Positions 56,604 through 64,000 of a stretch of DNA of 64,000 bases are shown piece after piece. The notes beneath the pieces were generated by a model. It searched no databases and was not told where the DNA came from. It worked only from the letters and a program-made list of their open reading frames with translations. The DNA comes from Nematostella vectensis (Eukaryota > Cnidaria > Anthozoa > Actiniaria > Edwardsiidae): NCBI RefSeq assembly GCF_932526225.1, contig NC_064036.1:19798953-19862952 (forward strand), written 5' to 3'. Numbering within the stretch: position 1 is the first letter of the stretch; each line of letters begins with the position of its first letter. The position numbers were made by a program, and so were the translations under genes.

Positions 56604-56939
56604 GAATTACGATAAACGAGGAGACAGGCGCTATGCGAAACGAGCCTCTCGATTTGTGATGACTATTTAAAATCAGAGAATAAAGTGTATAATGTCAAAG
56701 AAATGGCGGACCCGAGGTAGAGAAAAACATCATTAATTGGAAGAGATTATAGGTGGGAATAATGCCAGTTGGCAAGATAAGGCAATTCAATAAGTACGTT
56801 TCTGTAATTTTGTGAAAGAAGTCAAAGAAGCATTGACCATGACCATGATGACAATACTTAGAGTAACCAAAAAAAGACGAGAATACTTGATGTAAGAATA
56901 AACTTGGAAGGAGTAATGGAAGTAGGCGTGTGGGTCGCG

Positions 56940-57713
56940 ATATTCAGTATTTGCTCGGCGTCAGGGTAGTTTTACTTTTAGTGACGTCATTGATGACGTA
57001 ACGTGACCATCTCATTGCATCCCCACTTGAAATATACATGACACCTACCGAGTTTGGTTGTTATACGATGACGTCAGCAAATTTTTGCTTCTAGTAACGT
57101 CATCGATGACGTCACGTGACTATATTGGTGCACCCCTTGACACCTTTATGACACATACTAAGATTGATGCCTCGTTCATGAGATATGAATATTTTTGTTC
57201 TCAATAAAATCGGAATAGTTTTGCTTTTAGTAACCTTATCGAAGACGTCAGAAATCACATGACCATATTTTTGCACCCCCCTTGACACAAAATGACACCT
57301 GCCAAGTTTGGTTGTGAAACAATGTTTCTTTCAAGATATATGAATGCTTTTGCTTTTAATCACGTTTTTTGCTTTAAAGGACGTCATCGATGACGTAACA
57401 CAACACTTGACCATATTGTTGCATCCCCCTTGACACCTACATGACACCTACCGAGTTTGGTTGCAATACGATGTTTACTTCGTGAAATATAAATTTTTAT
57501 TTTTAATTTGATGACGTAAGCATATTTTTGCTTCTAGTGACGTCATTGACTATATTGGCGCACCCCCCTGACACATACATGACACATACCAAGTTTGGTT
57601 GTCATATGTTTCGTTTAGAAGATATGAATATAGATATGACATCGGAATAGTTTTGCTTGAAGTGACGTCATCAATGACGTCACAAATCACGTGACCATAT
57701 TTTTGCACCCCCC
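56940..57713. repeat. Irregular 110-160-bp repeats with paired CRE palindromes (left part)
   Basis: Six diverged units with cores near 56,981, 57,093, 57,233, 57,379, 57,537 and 57,662. The unit order is TTTTGCTTTTAGT, the palindrome GTGACGTCATC/GATGACGTCAC, often AAATCACGTGACCATAT, then TTGCACCCCCCTTGACAC, CATGACACCTACC, GAGTTTGGTTG and TACGATG. The complete palindrome holds two full TGACGTCA sites (CREB/ATF consensus) and an ATCGAT centre. The next unit is interrupted by the TTAA element and resumes at 60,247. Confidence 0.85.
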
Positions 57714-57717
57714 TTAA

Positions 57718-57793
57718 ACACGAAGGCGCGGTATAAAAGGGCCTAAGCCCCGCCCCCATTTTCCAAATGGAGAGAAATTCCAATATGGCAGCG
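57718..57793 (+). promoter_or_regulatory. Left TIR with TATA box and YY1-like ATGGC motif
   Basis: TATAAAAG at 57,732-57,739 lies inside the left terminal repeat, in a GC-rich context (GCGCGG before, GGGCC after), pointing into the element. CAATATGGCAGCG follows at 57,781-57,793, about 45 bp downstream, and opens a 17-codon frame (ATGGCAGCG…). TATA followed by an AANATGGC motif resembles a compact core promoter with a YY1-type element near the start site. Function is inferred from motif match only. Confidence 0.4.
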
Positions 57794-60146
57794 ATAACCG
57801 TTACAAGCCTAGTCAAGAAAGAATGCCCCCAAATCTAATGATTTGATATTAAACGAATAAATTATTTCCCAAATGAAAGAAAAGATGTTTGATTTGTACT
57901 TCAAGCTTTTCTTGGCAGCGAGAAATGCATATTTGTCTTAGAATTCGTACATATACGCGCGATTTCAAATCTCCCGCCTTTCCCTTTGACGCCACTTTGG
58001 TATGCTTACCTTCCCGACCCTTCGGGAAAGCATTTGGTGAGCTTGGGCCCGCAATGACTATACTCATGGCTTAGCAGTCTATCCTAAGGGATTATGCGTG
58101 CAACGGGATGCAAGCAGAGCTAATTTTTGCCATTCTTAGGGTGTTTAGAAAACATGTTTCGTTTATCGATTTTGCCTCATTTCGTCGCACTTTTCTTGGC
58201 CCGTAGCATTCGTATTTCAATTAGACATTCGGTGAAATAATGAAGAGCATTGTACTCTGGAAAGAAGCACCTTAAATGGGGAAAAGAGGAAAGGAAGACA
58301 GGAAGAAAAGACAGTGCAGAAAATCATCTGTGTTTTTGTAAGTTCTGTACTGAAATAGCACACAACAAAGTAGGACATTAGAACTAAACATAAGCAGCAA
58401 ACATCAGGTATAAAGTCAAGATACATCATATATATTTTATTATTTATAAGTCACTTTACAGCTGTAGTGTAAGAGGACACTTCAGTAAAAGTTATACTAG
58501 TGAAACCATTATTTCTACTTTTTTGTGTGCCTATCTGCTGTTGTACATCTGTTCAAGAATTAACCAAAAATCCACAAAGTGTTTTGTCATTTACCTGAGC
58601 AGGAAGAAAATTTGGTGTAGTGGGCAGGTCAGGGGATGTTGAACCCCAGTTGACTTCTACTTTGACAGAAAGTCAATTTGTCAAGATTTATCTTTATTAT
58701 CTTTTTACAAAATTTAATAGTTGATCAATACATGTTTACTATGATCAGACTTCGGCAACTGACCCCAGTTTCATAAGATATTTCAACGGCATCCAGGGAA
58801 TGTGCAAGATAAACTCTGATATTACTTTATCTATGGTGGTCATTACCTTGGGTCCTTTCTCTGGTGCCATCCTGCTGTTAGTATCAGACTTCTTAATCCA
58901 GAAAATAAAGAAAGGCTAAGGAAATTTGTCAACTTACCCTCACCCTGTCTGTCATTTAAAAATATACTCAACAGAGTCCTAGGTACACCTGTTTGAATAG
59001 GGAGTATAGTGCAGTCAACCTGATTTCTAGGAAAGCACTTGGTCATTAGACCTTTGTGCCCTCGTGCTAATTTATCAGATGCAGGGTTAAAAGTAGGGCT
59101 TAGTTATGTCCCAATAAAATGCAACACTTACTATTTGTTTGTACAAAACAAGGGAGTGGTATACAATAAAAGAAAACATGTTTGGATATTTGTTTTTATA
59201 GTGCATAACTGGCTCACAGAAACAGCAGAAAACCCTTTGTACAATGTCTAAGCTTATATTCTTACACATATATGTACACCAAACAACTGAAGGGCTACTA
59301 AAGAAATGCCTGATATCCATCTAAGTGAGTTGGAGTCATTTAAGTGAGTTGGCCATAAGCCATTATCTTGTTGATTGTTCAAATGTCACCATGACTTGCT
59401 TCTTGGGTATATCTAGGATGAAATCATATAATTAATTAGAAATTATAAAAAATAGATTCAACATTCAAGTTTGGCCACCAATTAATTCAGAAAGATTTAC
59501 TAAACTGTTTGTTAATGTTAACTACATTACTAGAATACAAATGATGGACTGCTTTCTCTGATGATTTATGTGTATTGATAGAAAGATCCCAATAATAAAA
59601 AACTACCATTTACTACATTTATACATTCCATCTAATAGTATCTTGTAAATAGAATTAAAACTTCACATACCACAAAACAATCTTGTCCGAGCTCGAGGCG
59701 ATGTAAAAATAAAAACAAACAAGAGGAAAGCAAGATTTGATCTACAAACAACATATTTTCTATAGAAGGCCTGCATTACTTCTATCGGCAGTTATGTGGA
59801 CAAAATCAAAATGCATTTTCTAGCAAAACAGAGTTTCCCCGCTACTTTAAGTACCTATTAGCTTATGATGACTAATTTAAATCCTGTTTTCTGAGTTTCA
59901 AAGATATGGAAAGTACATTTTAGGCATAAAGAACTTACCTTTTTTCGAGGTTTGAAATCGTTGTTTTCTGGTCATGCGTTTGCTTGTTTTTTTTTTTTTT
60001 GCGTAAATCACGATGGTTTCGTAGCTTTACTTCTACTGAGTTTCCTTTTTTACACATTTTATCGGACTAGAAGGTAGAATTGGCATTTTTATACATCAGG
60101 GGGCGCTTTGAAACCTCTCCCCTCTGCATTTTGTACTTGACTTTTA

Positions 60147-60242
60147 CCGCCATCTTGAATTTGATCCTCACTCCACGGCGGTTGATTGACAAATAAGCCG
60201 ATGCTTCCTTGGGAAGCGGCCTTTTATACCGCGCCTTCGTGT
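60147..60242 (-). promoter_or_regulatory. Right TIR with TATA box and YY1-like ATGGCGG motif
   Basis: The mirror image of the left end. TATAAAAG on the minus strand at 60,228-60,221 lies in the right TIR, followed by CAAGATGGCGG at 60,157-60,147. That motif opens a 28-codon frame ending at 60,067. Further in, AAAAAAG then GTAAGTTC gives a good splice donor at 59,939/59,938, so a first exon of about 250 bases is possible. No coherent downstream reading frame could be assembled. Confidence 0.4.
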
Positions 60243-60246
60243 TTAA

Positions 60247-60440
60247 CACAAACATGACACCTGCCAAGTTTGGTTGCTAAACAATGTTTCTTTCAAGAGA
60301 TATAAATGTTTTTTTTGCTTTTAGTGACGTCATCGATGACGTCACAAATCACGTGACCACAGTTTTGCACCTCCCTTGACACATACGTGACACCTGCCAA
60401 GTTTAGTTGTCATACGATGCTTTTAAGGGACGGAAGGACG
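60247..60440. repeat. CRE-palindrome repeat (right part, after the TTAA element)
   Basis: Continuation of the unit broken at 57,713, followed by one complete unit. It holds the perfect 22-bp palindrome at 60,324-60,345 (GTGACGTCATC/GATGACGTCAC), AAATCACGTGACCA, GCACCTCCCTTGACAC, then GTTTAGTTGTCATACGATG. The repeat ends in GGGACGGAAGGACGGAC. Confidence 0.83.
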
Positions 60441-60763
60441 GACATCACGTCACGAAAAATCGAGTCGATGGGCTACTAAATTTTGTTACCATATTTTTTT
60501 TATATACCACTTTTTCTTGGGTATGGGGCTCCGCTCAAGCAGCGCTTCGCGCCGCGCGGGAGCTCTGCTATTAAGATCCTACCGGGTATGCGGAATTTGA
60601 CTTTAAAACACATGAATAACGTCATTTCAAAGCTTGTTTCCTGTGATATCATGGCATGATTTGAAGCGCGGGAGTTCTTAGATGTGTGACATTTATTGCG
60701 TTTTCCATCACTCTCGTTGGTTCAATATGGTGACTTTCCAATTTTTAAACGCGATATTAAAGA
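60441..60763. other. Interspersed-repeat-like spacer with GC-rich palindromic patch
   Basis: A poly-T-containing stretch and then a short GC-rich patch near 60,527-60,570 (GGGGCTCCGCTC, GCGCTTCGCGC, CGCGGGAGCTC) whose halves are roughly complementary. It looks like the tail of an old interspersed repeat, but I cannot name it. No open frame. Confidence 0.35.
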
Positions 60764-61612
60764 ATGTCAGGTTTATGGAAGAAATGCTTCCAGTATGCTG
60801 ACGATACGACAATTGACTCCAGTTCTCGTCCTTCCGAGCTGCACAGATCTGCAAAAGAGCTGAACTCATCACTCAACAAAATGAGCTCCTGGTCCTCAGC
60901 ATCACACCTTCTTCTCAACGCGAGCAAAACCAAAGCCATGCTGCTCTCCACAAGCCGAATGGCACGTGTGCACAGTCTAGATAGCGGCCGACCCGTAGTG
61001 TCGACCTCTGACAAGAGCCTAGACTATGTCAGTGTATACAAAATTTTAGGTGTAAACATCAGCGAACATCTCAAGTGGGACCAACACGTTAAAGAAACAA
61101 GTAAGAGCTGCTACGCAACGCTCCGGGTGCCGAAAAAGATAAATAACTTCACCGACTTTAAACTAAGAAAACACTTAGTTTTCTAAGTTATCTCTTGTGA
61201 TATCAAAACTCTGCTATTGTGACACTGTTTTTAATCCTTTACCTGAATACCTCTTAAATCGTTTACAGCGCACCCAGTTTGCGGCCGCCAGTTTTGTGTT
61301 GGGACATTATGTTAACAGTAAATCAGACCTACTAAATCTTGAATGGCTGCGTTTACATGAATTAAGAGATTACTCACTATTTAGAAACACTTTAAGAGCT
61401 ATGTACTCTTTTAACTGGCTTCTTACTTGAAACTTGAAATAGCTAGACCCACCCGAAACTTACGATCTTCTACGGCCACTAGATTAGTTACTCCACTCCT
61501 AGTGAACACCTTCCAGCTCTCATCAGCAAAACTGTATAACTCGTTACCAGCCCCTATTAGGAACTGTACTGACTATAAGCATTTCTGTTACCTTATGCAA
61601 GAATTTCCTTAG
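60764..61612 (+). pseudogene. CR1-type non-LTR retrotransposon tail, reverse transcriptase remnant
   Basis: The 3' half of a non-LTR reverse transcriptase. The frame opens just before the catalytic motif FQYADDTT (YADD at 60,794-60,805) and continues through SWSSASHLLLNASKTKAMLL and YKILGVNISEHLKWDQHV. A frameshift and stop follow near 61,184. The thumb/C-terminal part continues in a second frame (VISKLCYCDTVFNPLPEYL, LQRTQFAAASFVLG). After another shift near 61,420 it ends in a third (IARPTRNLRSSTATRLVTP, AKLYNSLPAPIRNC), with a stop at 61,612. Everything upstream of YADD (endonuclease and fingers) is missing, as expected of 5'-truncated insertion. A short (CAT)n run follows at 61,621-61,634, a typical 3' end. 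Dead; CR1 group by motif resemblance. Confidence 0.85.
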
Positions 61613-61642
61613 GGACCGAGCATCATCATCATCACTATTTTA

Positions 61643-61816
61643 TGTTGATAAATCGACCATTTGATTTTTTTCTTTTTTTTTTAACGGCAGAAACCGATTG
61701 AATAGTGTTGGATGATGTGATGTGTGTATAGGTGTTATGTGTATTTTTTTCGAAATTTGATAATGGCCCCCCTTGACAATGGCCGAAAAACCTCCATGAT
61801 GGTCGATTTATCAACA
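61643..61816. mobile_element. Small MITE-like element with 18-bp inverted ends
   Basis: TGTTGATAAATCGACCAT at 61,643-61,660 is matched by its perfect reverse complement at 61,799-61,816, bounding 174 bp without coding capacity. A further partial copy of the end (TGTTGATAAATCGAC) occurs at 62,102-62,116, which suggests a dispersed family. No clear target duplication was seen, so it could also be a hairpin within an older repeat. Confidence 0.5.
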
Positions 61817-63100
61817 AGCCATAACTCCCCCCTGAAAACCGGGGGGGTCTCAAATTTTGTCAAGGTAGCCATGGCCTAATAAAACTATAGTACCAAAATA
61901 AATTGAACTCGAACACTCTCATATGAAAATATTGATGATGTTGTATAAGACCCTAGGGGAAGTGTATACCTAAACTAGACTTGTTCTTTATGGACGATTT
62001 TATGTACAAGAATAAAGAATTAACCACACTACCAGATACCGTTTAAATTAGATCAGTATCGCCTTTAGTTTTTCAGAAGATTTTCCTGGATTACATGCTA
62101 ATGTTGATAAATCGACTTGACGCTTTTACCAATAAAGTTAGTAAAGACTAGGTCTTTAAATCTATTTTCCCAACCTGATACCTAACCTCAATTTAAGCAT
62201 TTAGGGTTTCAAAAGCTAACACATTATTAGCTGAAAATCCTAACTTTTAGGATCTTTGTAACTATTTAATATCCGTTTTACAACATCATCAATATATAAC
62301 AGAATTCTTTGACAACTATAACTGGGCAGTTTAAAGATTATTTATGACTAGTGGCGGCTTGTTAAGAGCATAGAGGTCTGTGAACAGGACGGTACATAAC
62401 ACATACAAACATTTATACCATATATACCTACATAGAATCGTGTCCAAAAGTACCTTAGTACTCTTTTCTGGTGATAATAAATCATCACCATCTTGTAACC
62501 CCGGTGTTTGTCCCGCATTACACAATTAAATGGAACCCCGTGTTTCTTTCTGTTTGTTGTTGTTTGTTTATTAATATTTAACAGAACAAGAGTAACAGAA
62601 ATATTAGTAATAAAGAATTTTAACATAACAAATAAGTTATAACAAATAACAAATAAGTATAAGTATAACATATAACAAATAAGTTTTCTACTGTGGAAAA
62701 AGCTCAAGAAACCATGGGACTTCTTCTGGACACGGCCTGAACTCGGGCTTCCACCGAAGTTGTAGCCCCCTGTTTGACTTTAATCCGCCCTTGCCACTTT
62801 GAGTATATAAGTTTTTGTAGCCAAACCCGTCGTACTTGGAGCGCGCAGTTAATCTAGACGTGATTTCAGACAGGGTATTCTTATGTGCGCATAAAGTTTT
62901 TTTTTTGTAATTGTCATTGCTAGAACACGCCGTTACGTTAATCGCGTGTAACATCAGTTGCTAGCTTCTACATATAAAAAAAATACTTGAAGCACTGGAT
63001 TGTATTTTCTGGACGTTTCGGGAATGCTGCCTTAATAATCTGAGACATTCACTCCACAGGACCAGATCACTACATTAGCTAGCTTCAGTCGCTTGAAGCT
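61817..63100. other. AT-rich intergenic DNA between two retrotransposon tails
   Basis: Contains AAATAAATTGAACTCGAAC near 61,895, possibly the 3' tail of an old retroposon. Contains short AACAAATAAGT-type tandem repeats at about 62,625-62,685. The minus-strand frames at 62,348-62,707 and 62,688-62,954 show no recognisable domain. Confidence 0.4.
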
Positions 63101-63132
63101 GTTGTACAGAGCCGAAATGTGAATGATGTGGC

Positions 63133-63493
63133 GTGAAACCTCCCCTAGAGGGCATTACAATTAGTAACAAATTTGTTACTGCCAACCAGGAAGCTCGTAA
63201 CTTGGGTGTTATTTTTGACAGTAATCTACCCATGTCTAGTCACATAAACAGCGTCTGTCGACTAGCTTGGTTATCTCTAGCAAATATTGGAAGAGTTAGA
63301 AAGTACCTAAACAAATTCAACACAGAACGACTAGTTCATGCTTTCATCTTTTCCAAGATCGACTACTGCAACAGCTTGCTATATGGTCTTCCTATGACTG
63401 AAATTAGCAAATTACAAAAGAGTGCAAAACGCGGCGTCAAGACTTGTGACTCTGACTAAGCGCAGAGATAATATAACCCCAATCCTACGGGAA
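63133..63493 (+). pseudogene. Second CR1-type reverse transcriptase tail, truncated both sides
   Basis: The first frame contains EARNLGVIFDSNLPMSSHIN, then FIFSKIDYCNSLLYGLPM and SKLQK. A one-base shift near 63,430 moves the reading to NAASRLVTLTKRRDNITPIL. This is the standard order downstream of the catalytic motif in CR1/jockey-group reverse transcriptases (R-N-L-G-V-x-F-D, then D-Y-C-N-S-L-L-Y-G-L-P, then the N-A-A-x-R-L-V block). The expected following LHWLPV block is absent; the match stops abruptly near 63,493. Both the catalytic region and the C-terminus are missing. The sequence is clearly different from the tail at 60,764, so it comes from another family or lineage. Confidence 0.85.
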
Positions 63494-63525
63494 CCAGCTC
63501 AGAATATTTCCTTTTCTGGAAACAC

Positions 63526-63683
63526 AAATATGGCGGCCTTTTACCGCCGGGAAGATATATTTTTCGCTTTAAAAGCTTTTTCCGGTCGATTTTTGCAATT
63601 TTAGAGCAGCCAGTGTGTTAGATCGTCTTTCCAAGATATCTCGTGCAAGGCCTCGAAGCGATGGATTAAAAATATGGAAGATG
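63526..63683 (+). promoter_or_regulatory. Possible promoter and first exon of a gene running off the right edge
   Basis: AAATATGGCGGCC at 63,526-63,538 matches the YY1 core often found just downstream of metazoan start sites. A short frame begins in it (MAAFYRREDIFF, 24 codons). A good donor, GATG then GTAAGTATT, lies at 63,683/63,684, ten bases after another ATG (63,674) in a fair context. This resembles a 5' UTR exon whose reading frame might start at the last codons before the donor. There is no downstream exon in view; low confidence. Confidence 0.25.
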
Positions 63684-64000
63684 GTAAGTATTTATTCGAA
63701 GGGAATTGGAGCTCTGCAGCGCCATGTTTGACCGATTTCGAACCCAAATACATGTAGAAACTTGATCTCTCTACAATAATTTTTTTTGGGCTTAGAAAAA
63801 ATTATTCTGAGAATAAGGGGTTATGTAGCTTTCGAAATCGGTGTGTCTCTATATGGGACGCGACGCCAGTTGCTGGGACGTTTGGTTTCTTTAAACATTT
63901 TCGTGTTGAGCTCTGCACATCACCGACATAAGTATAGGAAGGGCCCTCCCTACACTGTCAAGTGGACTGCTTTCGTTTGATAGCTAGCCTAGCCGTATTT

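Larger units (their letters stand above)
57718..60242. mobile_element. 2.5-kb TIR element with TTAA target duplication (piggyBac-like ends)
   Basis: The ends are 23-bp perfect inverted repeats reading inward ACACGAAGGCGCGG then TATAAAAGG. TTAA flanks both sides (57,714-57,717 and 60,243-60,246). Removing the element and one TTAA restores a continuous CRE-repeat unit (…GCACCCCCCTTAACACA…, compared with TTGACACA in a sister unit), so the insertion is precise. A TTAA duplication is the hallmark of piggyBac-type transposition in animals. Inside I find no transposase-like frame; the longest open frames are about 70 codons. It is probably non-autonomous, or carries only short spliced sequence. Each end has an imperfect second inverted motif (CAAKATGGC) about 63-85 bp in. 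The superfamily assignment rests on the TTAA duplication alone. Confidence 0.82.

Noticed and set aside
62348-62954. Minus-strand frames of 119 and 88 codons
   Set aside because: The first runs through AT-rich microrepeats; neither shows a known motif or good start context.

Overview
This is eukaryotic, intron-containing, AT-leaning DNA dominated by tandem repeats. One spliced rhodopsin-family GPCR gene, two decayed CR1-type non-LTR retrotransposon tails and short invertebrate-style interspersed repeats point to an invertebrate metazoan. The style of the reverse-transcriptase tails and the orphan GPCR most resembles an anthozoan cnidarian (sea anemone or coral), but that placement is an inference from memory of such sequences, not a search result. 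No bacterial, organellar, rRNA, convincing tRNA or CRISPR features were seen.

Layout. (1) 1-39,955: about 40 kb of an uninterrupted minisatellite with a 27-bp monomer (26-bp variants are common), organised in nested higher-order copies of about 0.75, 1.2, 2.6, 5.8 and 16.5 kb. Every long open frame here is a shadow of the 9-codon period. (2) 40,509-42,719, minus strand: a complete four-exon, 336-residue class A GPCR. Three separate minisatellites (33, 61 and 65 bp units) sit on this gene, each carrying copies of a splice-donor region. (3) 43,234-43,424: (TAAA)n. (4) 43.4-46.4 kb: AT-rich DNA with no recognisable gene. (5) 46,374-50,036: a second minisatellite of about 26 bp, extremely C-rich on the plus strand. 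(6) 51,143-53,018: a third minisatellite with an almost perfect 26-bp period and a 13-monomer higher-order repeat. (7) 53-57 kb: mostly unassignable, with one exon-like and one coding-like stretch of low confidence.

(8) 56,940-60,440: irregular repeats carrying paired CRE palindromes (TGACGTCA) plus CACGTG, split by a 2,525-bp element. This element has 23-bp perfect terminal inverted repeats (TIRs) and a TTAA target duplication; each TIR contains a TATAAAAG box. (9) 60,764-61,612 and 63,133-63,493: two 5'-truncated, frameshifted CR1-type reverse transcriptase tails, with a small MITE-like inverted-repeat element between them. (10) 63.5-63.7 kb: a possible promoter and first exon of a gene reading out of the right edge.

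Only the GPCR can be called a working gene with confidence. The rest is a repeat-rich landscape whose interest lies in its architecture: a deep satellite hierarchy, tandem arrays seeded at splice donors of a single gene, and a TTAA element with TATA boxes in both ends.
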